Positions 17,581 to 27,440 of a stretch of DNA of 54,412 nucleotides are shown here, in pieces. Below the pieces are notes generated by a model. That model had not been told where the DNA came from and searched no databases. It saw only the letters and a program-made list of their open reading frames with translations. Position 1 is the stretch's first letter; every line of letters starts with the position of its first letter. The position numbers and the translations under genes were made by a program. Origin of the DNA: Nostoc sp. NMS7. Lineage in GTDB: Bacteria > Cyanobacteriota > Cyanobacteriia > Cyanobacteriales > Nostocaceae. The stretch covers positions 1 to 54,412 of the forward strand of contig NZ_JABXKJ010000216.1 in the NCBI RefSeq assembly GCF_017115085.1, written 5' to 3'.

Positions 17581-18729
17581 GTGAAACTCGGTCAATGGAT
17601 CGGCTTAATCGCCATCCTTCTTTCTTTATACATCCTGTGGCAAATTCGGGAAGTGCTTTTGCTGATGTTTGCCGCAGTTGTGTTAGCCACCACCTTAAAC
17701 CGGCTAGCGAAACGCTTCCAACGCTTTGGGATGAAGCGTGGATTCGCCGTCATCCTGTCAGTAGCTATCTTTCTGGCAGGTATCGCGGGTTTTTTCTGGC
17801 TAATTGTGCCACCATTTGCACAGCAGTTTCAAGAACTAACCAATCAGGTTCCTAAAGGGTTTGAGCGCTTTAATGGTTGGCTTGATGCCCTGAGAACTCG
17901 TATTCCTAACCAGTTAGTTCCCTACATTCCAGATATCAATAGCCTCATCCAACAAGTACAGCCCTTCGTCAATCGGCTACTCGGAAACTCCTTCGCCTTT
18001 GTATCTGGTTCTTTGGAAGTCGTCCTGAAGATTTTGCTAGTGTTGGTTTTAACCGGAATGCTATTAGCCGACCCTGTGGCTTACCGCAAAGTATTTGTGC
18101 GGCTTTTCCCCTCATTTTATCGGCGGCGGGTAGATGGGATTCTAGATAAATGTGAAGTCTCTTTGGAAGGATGGATTACAGGCGCTTTCATTGCCATCTG
18201 TGTAGTGGGGCTGATGAGTCTGATTGGCTTATCAATTTTGCATGTCAAGGCAGCACTAGCTTTAGCGGTTTTAGCGGGATTTTTCAACTTGATTCCCAAT
18301 CTTGGCCCAACGATGAGTGTCATACCAGCAATGGCGATCGCCTTCTTGGATGAACCTTGGAAAGCGATCGCTGTCTTGATTCTCTACTTTTTTATTCAAC
18401 AGGCTGAAAGTAATTTCATCACGCCCGTTGTCATGGCGCGTCAAGTCTCATTGCTACCCGCTATAACCTTAATTGCCCAGCTATTTTTCGTTACTTTCTT
18501 TGGCTTCTTAGGATTATTTCTGGCGCTACCCCTGACTGTTGTCGCTAAGATTTGGTTGCAAGAAGTGTTAATTAAAGATGTCTTAGATCAATGGGGAAAT
18601 AATCATCCACAAGAGACTGAGTTTGTGATAGTTTCTGAATCTCCTGAAGCAGATGATAATTGGAAAGCAGAAACTTCTGATATTAATCAGCAGCGACCGA
18701 TTGATGATATCTTGCCAAAAGAAGATTAG
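17581..18729 (+). CDS. AI-2E family transporter (PerM/YdiK/UPF0118)
   Basis: An integral membrane protein of about 382 residues with seven to eight helices, including the family signature stretch AVLAGFFNLIPNLGPTMSVI and ESNFITPVVMARQVSL. The start is set at GTG 17581 (giving MKLGQWIGLIA) with GGGAG eight bases upstream; a TTG at 17557 is the alternative. Members export small molecules such as the quorum signal AI-2, or ions; the cyanobacterial substrates are not known. The 50-residue C-terminal tail is acidic and polar, likely cytoplasmic. Confidence 0.9.
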   Translation: MKLGQWIGLIAILLSLYILWQIREVLLLMFAAVVLATTLNRLAKRFQRFGMKRGFAVILSVAIFLAGIAGFFWLIVPPFAQQFQELTNQVPKGFERFNGWLDALRTRIPNQLVPYIPDINSLIQQVQPFVNRLLGNSFAFVSGSLEVVLKILLVLVLTGMLLADPVAYRKVFVRLFPSFYRRRVDGILDKCEVSLEGWITGAFIAICVVGLMSLIGLSILHVKAALALAVLAGFFNLIPNLGPTMSVIPAMAIAFLDEPWKAIAVLILYFFIQQAESNFITPVVMARQVSLLPAITLIAQLFFVTFFGFLGLFLALPLTVVAKIWLQEVLIKDVLDQWGNNHPQETEFVIVSESPEADDNWKAETSDINQQRPIDDILPKED

Positions 18730-18901
18730 ATAACCGCCCATTCAAGTATTTCTGAATTAGAACAGCTTTACCGCCAAGCAAGAACAGCAAGATTTGATTC
18801 GAGGCTTAACAGGTTTTCATTGGTGGACTAAAATAGGTGCTTAATCGGAACTAAATCTATCGAACTCACGTTAAGCAACGTGGATTAAATAAAATGCAAA
18901 A

Positions 18902-18956
18902 CCTCACCCTGTATCTAGCTTCCCTCTCCAATATATCGGAGAGGGATTGAGGGTGA
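18902..18956 (+). repeat. Dispersed CTCACCC/GGGTGA hairpin, copy 1
   Basis: CCTCACCCT, then CCCTCTCC, a short loop, GGAGAGGG and GAGGGTGA form nested inverted repeats. The same design recurs near 26463, 33320 and 41578 in this window, always between genes. This copy lies downstream of the AI-2E gene and just after the 3' end of the phytase gene on the other strand. The rest of 18730-18999 holds only a possible frame-shifted remnant near 18755-18840 that I cannot name. Confidence 0.65.
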
Positions 18957-18999
18957 AGTAAGCCAGGGAGATAAATTGTATCTTATTTAATTCTTATTC

Positions 19000-21900
19000 C
19001 TAAGCTACGACGCTAGGAGAAAAAACGAAGTCATTTGCACTCAGGCTAGTTGAGGTAATTCCTAGCAATGCAGCCAACTCTCTATTTCCAATTTTCACGA
19101 TAGTATCACTACCCTGTTGCAATAGCGTTAGGTTACTAAACTGAGTGACGCCAATCCCGCCCAGCCCGATTTTATCAATCCCGATCGCAAAATCAGTAAT
19201 AATGTTCTTGCTAGCTGGCAAACTGGCGTTAGCAATCCAGAATTGGTCAGCACCTGCACCACCACTCAGGCGATTACCGCCCTGTTCACTAGCAAATAGC
19301 AGATCATCACCATCGCCACCGAATAGCGAATCATTGGCATTCGAGAAGAGATTGTCATCTCCAGAACCACCGTAGAGACGGTTATTGCTACCGCCATTAG
19401 TGAGGGTATCATTGCCTGAACCACCGAATAATGATTGACGAGAACCTTCAATTACTGTGAGAGTATCATTACCTGCCGCCCCAAACAAATTATTGCTACC
19501 ACTCGCTTCCACCACGGTAATAACATCATTACCATTGCCACCATCAGCAGTGGTATTTTGAGCCGGGCCGTTTTGACCAATAAATATCTGATCGTTACCG
19601 TCATTCCCGGATACTGAAGAGTCACTGCCTGCAAGCACTGTGTCATCACCGTTTCCAGCCAGGATTCTGTTACCTCTAGTAGCCTCTATAAAATCTGCTC
19701 CGTCACCAGCAGAAAAGAATTTTCCTGGCTGAAGATTCACAGTATTGCTGTTGCTAGAACCAAAACCGGTTAGGTTAATCCGAGGAACAGGATTGCGAGG
19801 ATCGTAACCACTGGGGTCGATATGTAGAGAATTGGGCAAGGCATTGGCTATATTCTCCCAAGGCACTAACTTAAAGTTAGAGTTGACATTTTCGCCATCT
19901 ATTGTTTTAGCAGGTTGATTGTCACCATCTTGGGTGACAAATAAACCAAATGGGAAGTTAGGCCCCAGTGGCACGTTAATTACATCTGCACCGTCTGACT
20001 CTTGTACACTGTCAATTGACCCATTGTTGCCAATAGCGAAGTTACCCACATATTCGTTGTTACCTTCACGAGTGTAGGCAACAAAGGTGCTATCACCTTG
20101 GCTGGATGCTAGCAGGTAGCCTGTGCCGTTTTTGCCGTAATAAATAGTCAATCCTTCTGCGTCATCGGTGAGGTGAGAACCACCTTCAAAACGGACGCGA
20201 TCAATCAGCTTACCTGTTGTACCACCGTCCGGTTCTGCCTGGAATTTCCAGATGCCGACATCTTCTTGGGCTATGTAGAGAAAGCCGGTTTCTTGGTCAA
20301 CTACCATACCCTCTGTTTGGGGAGAACGCCCTTCGGTTGTGGGTGAGGGGATGGTAAATTCCCGTACCAGTTCAGTCCCAATTTTGCCATTACCTTTGTC
20401 AACCAGTTTGAATTGAGCTATATCTCCAGTTTCTCGGCGACTGGTAAATACATAGTAATCATTGGTTACGGGGCTACGGTAGAGGGTAACTCCGTAAGAA
20501 CTGCGAGTTGATGTGGAATAGGGAGGTTGAAAAGGTGATGCTTGGAAGATAGTACCAATATTGCTATCGGTGATATTTTCCAGGTATTGACCGGGGGTGA
20601 TGGGGTTGGGGTTAATTTTGAAGATTGCTAGTTTATCATTGCCGCGATCGCTAGCTACGGCAATATCTATTGATTGATTGCCTAATTTAAAACCGTATTG
20701 CAGGTCAATATTGTTGTAGCGAATCCCACCAGGATTAACTGTCTGCAACAAATTACCAGACAGGTCATAAACCCGCAGTCCAGCATTTTTAACTGAGGTC
20801 AATACTAGACTATCGGCAGCATTTGTGGCATTAACATAGATAGCAGGATCATCAGCATCTGCACGTTGAGATGTGGGAAGTGCCGGATCATCAAATAAAT
20901 CGGGACGGGTTTCTACTGTGGGTGCAGCAGTGGGAACCAAATCTGCACCCAAAGTCAGAATTTGGGTATATTGGGTACTACCAAAGTTGTTGTCACTCAC
21001 CAGCACAATCGATTGACGACCATCTGCTAGTTTGGGGCCGAAGGTAATACCCTCAATGTTATCGACTCCAGTGGGGTGATTGGCATCAGTAGGCAGATTT
21101 AGGTCATTTAAATTCAACAGCAGACGCTTTTGAGCAGGTTTGATTGCTGCTAGTTGTTTAGCACTTAAACTGCTGAGTGAGTTTATGGTGCTAATGTCTG
21201 TTGCACCTTGTAGAGAAACTTCGTAGATTTTGATGGTGTTACCTACACCCGCAGAAAAAGAGCGTTCTAACGCTAGGAAGGTTCCCCGGTTATCGATCGC
21301 CAGTAAATCTGCCAAACCATTGTTACTTGAGCCTGTCTTAGAGTTGGGCGCTTGAGCAATCGCATCAGTAATATAGAGATATTCCTTTTCTGGCTTTCCT
21401 GTAACCAGATTGTATTGCAGAATCCGGGAACGGCTACCACTGGTGAGTGAAGCGATTAATCCATCTTGGGATAGCGCGTTTTCAGTAGCGGTGAATAGGG
21501 TTTTTTGGTCAGGTGTAATCGTGAGGCTTTCAAATGCTAAGTTATTATAAACGCCTGATGTCTGTGTATCACCGGCATCGATAACACCATTGCCGTTGGT
21601 ATCCTGTACCACTGGTAAAAACTTTTTGGGGACAAGTAATGATCGCACTTCTTGCCCTGTTTTCAAGGAAAATTCTTTTATAAAGGGATTGGTAACGCGA
21701 CCTGCACCCGGATTAACTTCACCCTCTGAAGAGATGAAGACAGTACCATTCTTAGTTAAAGCAATGCCTTCTGGGTCGAGGCTATTGAGTGCAAAGAAGT
21801 TACCCTTGGTATCTTTCAAGGGTGTGACATTGGTAAAAGTCACTCCCGTATCGGCAGTGAAGGTATAAAAGCGGGCAGGGGCAACTTGGGAGCGATCGTC

Positions 21901-22128
21901 TGAAATCGCATAGTAGCGGTTATTGGTAGCATCATATGTGACACCAGAAAGTCCACCTAATGGAGTCTGTACCCCATTCACTGTTCCCGCCGCGCCAGAG
22001 GGAATAAAGTCAGTAACGAAGGTAGTTTGTGCCTGGAATCTCACATTAGGAATAGTTTTACCTGCCTCAGCACTGTGATTTAAAGAAGCATTGAATTGGC
22101 AAAAGCGCATTGTATTAGTAGTTACCAT
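19000..22128 (-). CDS. Large secreted phytase-like protein with RTX calcium-binding tail
   Basis: The 1042-residue protein has three parts. Residues about 40-400 match the esterase-like activity-of-phytase domain (LGGLSGVTYDATNNRYYAIS, DPEGIALT, NIEGITFGP). Residues about 410-790 match a 3-phytase beta-propeller (ADADDPAIYVNA, NNIDLQYGF, TEGMVVDQETGFLYIAQED, DDAEGLTIYY). Residues about 840-980 carry RTX nonapeptides such as GGSGNDTL and GGDGDDLL, followed by a peptidase-like C-terminal segment. There is no Sec signal peptide; RTX tails are exported by type I systems. The likely role is extracellular release of phosphate from phytate or similar esters, dependent on Ca2+. The transporter is not in this window. 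Confidence 0.92.
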   Translation of the reverse strand: MVTTNTMRFCQFNASLNHSAEAGKTIPNVRFQAQTTFVTDFIPSGAAGTVNGVQTPLGGLSGVTYDATNNRYYAISDDRSQVAPARFYTFTADTGVTFTNVTPLKDTKGNFFALNSLDPEGIALTKNGTVFISSEGEVNPGAGRVTNPFIKEFSLKTGQEVRSLLVPKKFLPVVQDTNGNGVIDAGDTQTSGVYNNLAFESLTITPDQKTLFTATENALSQDGLIASLTSGSRSRILQYNLVTGKPEKEYLYITDAIAQAPNSKTGSSNNGLADLLAIDNRGTFLALERSFSAGVGNTIKIYEVSLQGATDISTINSLSSLSAKQLAAIKPAQKRLLLNLNDLNLPTDANHPTGVDNIEGITFGPKLADGRQSIVLVSDNNFGSTQYTQILTLGADLVPTAAPTVETRPDLFDDPALPTSQRADADDPAIYVNATNAADSLVLTSVKNAGLRVYDLSGNLLQTVNPGGIRYNNIDLQYGFKLGNQSIDIAVASDRGNDKLAIFKINPNPITPGQYLENITDSNIGTIFQASPFQPPYSTSTRSSYGVTLYRSPVTNDYYVFTSRRETGDIAQFKLVDKGNGKIGTELVREFTIPSPTTEGRSPQTEGMVVDQETGFLYIAQEDVGIWKFQAEPDGGTTGKLIDRVRFEGGSHLTDDAEGLTIYYGKNGTGYLLASSQGDSTFVAYTREGNNEYVGNFAIGNNGSIDSVQESDGADVINVPLGPNFPFGLFVTQDGDNQPAKTIDGENVNSNFKLVPWENIANALPNSLHIDPSGYDPRNPVPRINLTGFGSSNSNTVNLQPGKFFSAGDGADFIEATRGNRILAGNGDDTVLAGSDSSVSGNDGNDQIFIGQNGPAQNTTADGGNGNDVITVVEASGSNNLFGAAGNDTLTVIEGSRQSLFGGSGNDTLTNGGSNNRLYGGSGDDNLFSNANDSLFGGDGDDLLFASEQGGNRLSGGAGADQFWIANASLPASKNIITDFAIGIDKIGLGGIGVTQFSNLTLLQQGSDTIVKIGNRELAALLGITSTSLSANDFVFSPSVVA

Positions 22129-22759
22129 AAGTTAGTTATGCGGTAGATTTAGAGTGGGTAAAGATCAGACGACTTAGCTGTAACTCCCATTTTTGTCGGT
22201 ATCGATAATTAGTCCATAAACGATTTAGTACTGCTGAGAAACGAACAGTATCAGAAGTCTGAGGGCTATTCAAAATCGGAGGCGGGAAAAATTTGGAGTG
22301 GAAATGCCATTTTTATTGCCAGTAAAAGACCGTTAACTGCAAAGATGCGCTTTGGAATTAGAGCGTAGGCATAGCCCCCCGCATCGCTACACCAACACCT
22401 CCGGTAAACACAATATCAAATATGCCTTCTAAATCGGTGTTCTAGAGGTTGTCAGAAGACAGCTACATAACTTTTTTGTATTAGTTCTTAATTGGGCATC
22501 CTCAAACTATCCCAGCTAGATTAAGAAATAGCTACCAAAAAGGTTAAAACAACAAATGTAATTCGTAATTCCGAAAGTTAGCATAACCCAATGGTGGATA
22601 CTGCACAAACATCAAATCAAGATGTTCAGCATCCGTAAATATTGCCCACCCTGCAAAAATAGCTTTATTGAGATTGGTGTAAAATCTTACTCCAATAAAA
22701 ATTAGGGTAAGCTGTTTGCCCACCCTATAATTCTTCTTAATTGAGTAATGAAGTATCAA
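22129..22759. other. Intergenic stretch without a gene
   Basis: No convincing gene. A 71-codon frame on the minus strand (22544-22759) consists of dispersed-repeat sequence such as GCAGGGTGGGCAATATTTAC and has no start support. The stretch GCGTAGGCATAGCCCCCCGC near 22363 is another typical short repeat. The promoter of the phytase gene should lie within 22129-22300; no phosphate-regulon box was recognised by eye. Confidence 0.5.
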
Positions 22760-23542
22760 TTAACGGAAGTTACCAGGATTTAGACGAGCATTGTTAGGCT
22801 GAGACTGACGATCAATTGCTACTCCACTCCGCAAATTGTTTCCAGTACCGCCATCTTTGCGATCGAGGAAAGGTTTCAGATTAATTCCATCTCTAGATGA
22901 ACTAACCCGATTATTGCCACTGCCTAGAAGTGTGCGTCCTAAATTATATAATTCGTTGCCTCCACTACTGCGATCGCCATAAGTGTTAACCGCTATAGTC
23001 TGTTGTCCACTATCAGCAGTAGTCAAGTTTTGGAAAACGCTATTGCGGATAACATAAGGATCTTTCCCACGCGGTACTGTCAGCACAATTCTACAGGTTG
23101 GGTTAGCTTCAGTTGTGACGCAGACAATATTTTCGTTATTTTCAACAGCTGTCTGAAGTTCTTGTAAGCCATCTGGACGATAAAGTTCTAAACGACTGGC
23201 AATTGCTGCACAACGCCTTTGTGCGTCCCAACCACCACCCAAAGCCGCAGGCGCCGCCCAAGGAAAGAATTGTCCTGATTGACTTTGTGGCTGATACATG
23301 ACAGTATACTGACCATTGTAATTCTGACAGCTAAATCGAGTTGTACCGTCAGCCGAGGTTGAAGGTGGTATGCCTGTTGATGTGTCTATTGGGACTGGTC
23401 TTGATGTACCACCTGATGGTAATGTTGGTACTACTACACCTTCGCCACTAGAATCATATTGTGCCATTGCTGCGGAATTGCTCAGACACAAAGATAAGCT
23501 AAGACCGCCCAAAGATATAAATCGTAGCAGTTGTGATGACAT
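22760..23542 (-). CDS. COP23-domain exported protein
   Basis: A 260-residue protein with a clear signal peptide (ISLGGLSLSLCLSNSAAMA, cleavage near residue 27). The central part TRFSCQNYNGQYTVMY, WGGG-like stretch, RRCAAIASRLELYRPDGL and ENIVCVTTEANPTCRIVLTV matches the COP23 (circadian oscillating protein of 23 kDa) domain, with four cysteines that could form two disulfides. The C-terminal 60 residues are low-complexity, rich in Gly, Asn, Ser and Arg. GGAGGA lies six bases before the ATG. It is in the same direction as the phytase gene but 630 bases away. Function unknown. Confidence 0.85.
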   Translation of the reverse strand: MSSQLLRFISLGGLSLSLCLSNSAAMAQYDSSGEGVVVPTLPSGGTSRPVPIDTSTGIPPSTSADGTTRFSCQNYNGQYTVMYQPQSQSGQFFPWAAPAALGGGWDAQRRCAAIASRLELYRPDGLQELQTAVENNENIVCVTTEANPTCRIVLTVPRGKDPYVIRNSVFQNLTTADSGQQTIAVNTYGDRSSGGNELYNLGRTLLGSGNNRVSSSRDGINLKPFLDRKDGGTGNNLRSGVAIDRQSQPNNARLNPGNFR

Positions 23543-23773
23543 AAATCATCCTCCAGTAGAAATAGGTCGGGAATTGATAGTTTAAATGACGAATAATTTT
23601 GTTTTTTGATTCATCAAAAACGCTATTTTTTTCCTCTCTTGCTTTTTTCTCTTCGAGTAGCTTTTTCACCCATGCTGGAATTTTTGCATGAGGCGCCACT
23701 CCTTCATAGGCAACCCAGCAATTTTTTGCTTAAACTGAGTCACTGAAATACTTGAAAATTTTGTCTATATATG

Positions 23774-24520
23774 CTAAGGCAAATTATTTGGATCAATACC
23801 TTGAGATTGTAAATAGGCAATTAGCCGTTCTTTTTGTTGACGTTCCTGTTCGGCACGTTGACGTTCCTGTTCAATTTGTTCCACTGCCCAAAGTAACAAA
23901 TTACCTGCCTCATCCCACCAGGGCAACCAGTAACCAGTACGGGCTTCTTTTGTTCCTTGCCAAGTTCCCAGAAATAAACCCATTGAATCAATCCAATGAC
24001 GGCCATTTTCATCAGGTTGCTTTAACTCGTAGCGGCTGTTTTCGAGTTGATAAAATTCTAACAAACCGCCATTTGGGTCAAAAATCAGGTAAATTGGGAC
24101 TTGAAGAATTTGCTCATAAAAAAACCATTTTCCTGGTGGATAGGTTCGCTTAAAAGAGTATTCTCCACCCTCAGTCTCAAATAGAAATTCCATCACAATT
24201 GCCGGAATATCACCCTCTAAATTGGGTGTATAGCTTTTGCGTTCTGCTAAAATCTGATTTAGCGATCGCACATAAACCCAGTCGGGTGCTTTAGCAACAA
24301 ATTGTCCGTTTATCGTCGCACAAAGTCCAAAATTCGAGGCGATCAACATCTGCAGTTGGATGAAACCACTGATCTCAAGGCTTTCGCGCAAAGCACCAGC
24401 CAATAGTGGCTGACCTGTATTTTCCACTGGTTCATCCTCTAGGTGAAAATCTGCGGGCAATGCTTCCCAAGATATTACCAGTTCTGTTGAAGATTTAGCT
24501 TCACCGACTTGGGTTGCCAT
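23774..24520 (-). CDS. Uma2/DUF820 family protein with C-terminal coiled coil, third copy
   Basis: The 248-residue product has the Uma2 fold: LAERKSYTPNLEGDIPAIVM, EFLFETEGGEYSFK and WFFYEQILQVPIYLIFDPNG, then a Glu/Gln/Arg coiled coil (EQERQRAEQERQQKERL) before the end GIDPNNLP. This longer subfamily with a coiled tail is common in Nostocales. I set the start at ATG 24520, preceded by AAAGGGGG; the open frame extends further but into a dispersed region. Role unknown; a nuclease-like site is expected from the fold. Confidence 0.88.
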   Translation of the reverse strand: MATQVGEAKSSTELVISWEALPADFHLEDEPVENTGQPLLAGALRESLEISGFIQLQMLIASNFGLCATINGQFVAKAPDWVYVRSLNQILAERKSYTPNLEGDIPAIVMEFLFETEGGEYSFKRTYPPGKWFFYEQILQVPIYLIFDPNGGLLEFYQLENSRYELKQPDENGRHWIDSMGLFLGTWQGTKEARTGYWLPWWDEAGNLLLWAVEQIEQERQRAEQERQQKERLIAYLQSQGIDPNNLP

Positions 24521-24791
24521 AAACACCCCCTTTGATTGATTTGTCTTTATTTTATAGCTAACCAAATCAATAATAATGCAACCAATCTCTGGAACAGACT
24601 CTCTGACCCCACCTTTAACATCAACTTCAAAATTACCGACCTCCCTACCGGACAACTAGCCGAAGCCCAAATCACGGCGGAAGCCACATCTGCGACTTCT
24701 CTCTGCGTTAAAAAAATAACTTTTAAAATTAAATACTTGGACAATACTAAAACAAGTTATAACTATAAAAAACAAGATAATTTTATAACTC

Positions 24792-25081
24792 TTGCAAGAA
24801 GAACCAATAACGCCACCAAAAGAAATAATTTTTAATCCCTCTTATACCCAGCAAAACGGAGCAGCATATTTAGGTGATAGCCTTAAACTTATTAAATTCA
24901 TTAATGATAATAGTATTAATTTAATTATCACCTCACCTCCATTTGCTCTGACACGAAAAAAGAATACGGTAATGAAACTGCTGAAAAATATACTGAGTGG
25001 TTTTTACCTTTTGCCGATGAATTTAAAAGCGTACTGGCAGATAATGGCTCATTCGTACTAGATTTAGGTGGCGCTTACTGA
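24792..25081 (+). pseudogene. Frameshifted and truncated DNA methyltransferase (SPPF type)
   Basis: The first frame encodes IIFNPSYTQQNGAAYLGDSL and NLIITSPPFALTRKK, the motif IV region of beta-class N4-cytosine/N6-adenine methyltransferases. It leaves frame at a run of six A's near 24956; adding one A joins it to EYGNETAEKYTEWFLPFADE, then GSFVLDLGGAY and a TGA at 25079. Beyond the TGA, the frame still reads LGNAVRSI before two more stops, so the decay goes on. No AdoMet-binding motif I (FxGxG) or target-recognition part remains. It lies on the + strand between a Uma2 gene and an SGNH hydrolase gene. Confidence 0.8.
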
Positions 25082-25370
25082 CTTGGTAATGCCGTGCGGA
25101 GTATCTAATAATACGAATAAGTTATCAAAAGTGGTCGGCTGATGAAAAGAGTGCTTTCAGTATAAATATCCTCAGGAATAAGATTTTTATACTACGGACA
25201 ATGCCGTACTTTAAAGAGATCGTAAAATGTCAAATATAATATTGTGAACACGCTTTACAGAGCTACACAGTATAAATAAGAATAATAACTTAACCGAAGT
25301 AAAATTTTCCTGAATACAGGCAAGTAATGCTGTCATAGGGAAAAGCAGTGAGTAGAGGAGAGACAAAGCG

Positions 25371-26432
25371 ATGAAGGACCCTTATCTGTTGGCAGCAGGT
25401 TTGTTAACAGGATTGGCAATACCCGCATCGGCTCTTCCACATCTGTCGATTGTCCTACCAGAAAATTCTAGATTCCTATGGAATTTAAAACAGGGTTCGC
25501 AGACAATAGTCAGTACAAAAATTATCAAGAGTGTTGATATCTCCTTCCCAGAACTCAGCGGCCAAGTATTGCAACCCCTAAAAAGTTTGCAGCCAACAGA
25601 AGGTGAGAAGAATATCAAGAGCGTTGATATCTCCTTAGCAGAACCCGGCAGTCAGGGATTACCAGCCCCAACAGAGTCACTACTCAACTCTAGCGGCCAA
25701 CCACCTGGTTTCTCACTGACATCTGGCAATCAACTTTACTACCAAAGATTGGCGGCTCTGAAAACAGGTCAGATTTATACACGCGTAGATAATGATAATT
25801 TGCAATCTTTGTGGGAGTCGATTAAGAAACGTCAACTAACTTATGACGACTGGAAAAGTTTATTAGCTTTAGAAGCCAGAGCGATCGCTCAAGGTCAAGG
25901 CGCAAATCATCTAAGTATCTTAGTTGGTGATTCTTTGAGCATGTGGTTTCCTAGAGAAAAACTGCCTACTGGTCAATTGTGGCTGAATCAAGGCATATCT
26001 GGAGATACTTCCAGTGGTGTTTTAAAAAGGTTGGGCGCATTTTCGGCAACCCGGCCGAATGTGATTTACATCATGGCTGGGATTAACGATTTACGCAAAG
26101 GCGCTAGTGATGAAACAATTTTGCGTAATTATCGCCGAATTATCCACCGCTTACGGCAGACTCACCCACGCGCTCAAATCATTGTCGAATCAATTTTGCC
26201 TACTCGCCTACCAAAAGTTTCCAATAGCCGCATTCGTCACATCAACATCCAACTAACCGTGATTGCTAAACAAGAAGGCGCTAATTATCTAAATATTTAT
26301 AGCTGGTTTACGGATATGGAAGGCAATTTGCGCCCAGAGTTGACTACAGATGGATTACATCTGTCTCAAGAGGGATATGATGTGTGGCGATCGGCACTAC
26401 AGCAGATAGAATACAAGCTAACTCAGCGTTAG
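25371..26432 (+). CDS. SGNH/GDSL hydrolase with N-terminal export signal
   Basis: The 353-residue protein starts with a hydrophobic segment (LLAAGLLTGLAIPASALP), so it is probably exported or anchored. A variable region (about 25-120) contains two copies of IKSVDIS. The hydrolase domain follows with block I LVGDSLSMW (Ser188), block II Gly in NQGISGD, block III Asn in AGINDLR, and block V TDGLHLS with Asp and His. The family removes acyl or acetyl groups from lipids or glycans. AGGAG-like bases lie before the ATG. No operon partner. Confidence 0.9.
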   Translation: MKDPYLLAAGLLTGLAIPASALPHLSIVLPENSRFLWNLKQGSQTIVSTKIIKSVDISFPELSGQVLQPLKSLQPTEGEKNIKSVDISLAEPGSQGLPAPTESLLNSSGQPPGFSLTSGNQLYYQRLAALKTGQIYTRVDNDNLQSLWESIKKRQLTYDDWKSLLALEARAIAQGQGANHLSILVGDSLSMWFPREKLPTGQLWLNQGISGDTSSGVLKRLGAFSATRPNVIYIMAGINDLRKGASDETILRNYRRIIHRLRQTHPRAQIIVESILPTRLPKVSNSRIRHINIQLTVIAKQEGANYLNIYSWFTDMEGNLRPELTTDGLHLSQEGYDVWRSALQQIEYKLTQR

Positions 26433-26462
26433 CATCTCACTTTCATAAAAAGCCTTGTGAAA

Positions 26463-26497
26463 CCTCACCCCAACCCTCTCCTTGGTAAGGAGAGGGA
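26463..26497 (+). repeat. Dispersed CTCACCC hairpin, copy 2
   Basis: CCTCACCCCAACCCTCTCC is followed by TTGGTAA and GGAGAGGG. It lies between the convergent SGNH hydrolase and larE genes and could end transcription from either side. Same design as 18902, 33320 and 41578. Confidence 0.65.
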
Positions 26498-26539
26498 GCA
26501 AGAATCTTGTTTCTCATCTGGTATATTTGCAAAACTTAA

Positions 26540-27382
26540 TTACGAATTACGAATTATTTGAACGCCCAAGGCTTCCCGATTCAAAACCTGATTCAACTTC
26601 CCACTGCGATAACCTTCCAAATCTAAGGTTACGTAAATAAATCCCAAATCTTGAAATGCGGAAATTAATATTTGTAAATCCGTAGTTAATACAAACTCTT
26701 TAATTTGTTCTGGTGGTAATTCAATGCGTGCTGTATCCCCTTGCGATCGCACGCGCAAATTCTCCCAACCTAGTTTACGCAGATAAATTTCTCCTCTACC
26801 GACTCGCTGCAACTTAGCGACAGTAATCTCTTCACCATAAGGAAAGCGGGAACTGAGGCAAGGTTGAGCAGGTTTATCCCACCAAGGTAAACCGAGTTGT
26901 TGCGAAAGTTGGCGGACTTCTAATTTCGTGACACCGATTTCTGCTAAAGGCGATCGCGCCCCTCTTTCTTTCGCCGCCTGAATTCCTGGGCGATAATCAT
27001 GCAAATCATCAGCATTCACCCCATCCACTACATAGGGATAACCCAACTCTAAAGCTAAAGGTTTGAGAGTGTCGTGCAACTCACTTTTGCAAAAATAACA
27101 GCGATTAACAGGGTTAGAGGTATAATTGGGATTTTCCATCTCGTGAGTCTGGACGATTTTATGAGGAATCCCAATAGTTGCAGCTTGAATTTTCGCGTCT
27201 TCCAACTCTTCTGGTAATAGCGAAGGAGAAACAGCCGTGACAGCCAAAGCGCGATCGCCCAACACATCAAAAGCAATTTTGGCAACCAAAGTGCTATCAA
27301 CGCCCCCAGAGTAGGCAATCAACGCCTGCTCCATTTCTGTAAACAAGGCTATTAATTGCTCAAATTTTTCTGTCAACATCAT
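26540..27382 (-). CDS. larE: ATP-dependent sacrificial sulfur transferase LarE
   Basis: A PP-loop ATP pyrophosphatase of 280 residues. YSGGVDST (about 24-31) binds ATP. The sulfur-donating cysteine near residue 175 lies in KPAQPCLSSRFPYG, as in Lactobacillus LarE, and RCYFCKSEL is the conserved Cys pair segment. LarE gives its cysteine sulfur to the pyridinium cofactor precursor to make the nickel-pincer cofactor of lactate racemase. LarB and LarC are not in the window, so in this organism LarE may serve another enzyme or act with genes elsewhere. Two ATGs are adjacent at the start. Confidence 0.9.
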   Translation of the reverse strand: MMLTEKFEQLIALFTEMEQALIAYSGGVDSTLVAKIAFDVLGDRALAVTAVSPSLLPEELEDAKIQAATIGIPHKIVQTHEMENPNYTSNPVNRCYFCKSELHDTLKPLALELGYPYVVDGVNADDLHDYRPGIQAAKERGARSPLAEIGVTKLEVRQLSQQLGLPWWDKPAQPCLSSRFPYGEEITVAKLQRVGRGEIYLRKLGWENLRVRSQGDTARIELPPEQIKEFVLTTDLQILISAFQDLGFIYVTLDLEGYRSGKLNQVLNREALGVQIIRNS

Positions 27383-27440
27383 TTCTCAATCCTGCCATAA
27401 CCCGATAACACCCAACAATTTCTATTGTAATCATTTCCCC

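Noticed and set aside
18755..18840. Two overlapping frames with SISELEQLYRQA and QDLIRGLTGFHWWTKIGA
   Set aside because: Possible frameshifted remnant of a small protein; no family named and no start codon.
22544..22759. 71-codon open frame, minus strand
   Set aside because: Made of dispersed-repeat sequence; ends right next to the COP23 gene; no ribosome site or recognisable domain.
23543..23750. Frames with CWVAYEGVAPHAKIPAWV and KKLLEEKKAREEK upstream of COP23, minus strand
   Set aside because: Looks protein-like in one frame but lacks a start and overlaps the COP23 leader; could be a frameshifted remnant, family not known.
24572..24676. Frame reading LWNRLSDPTFNINFKITDLP then TGQLAEAQIT, plus strand
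   Set aside because: Suggests a remnant of a secreted matrixin-like protein, but too short to claim.
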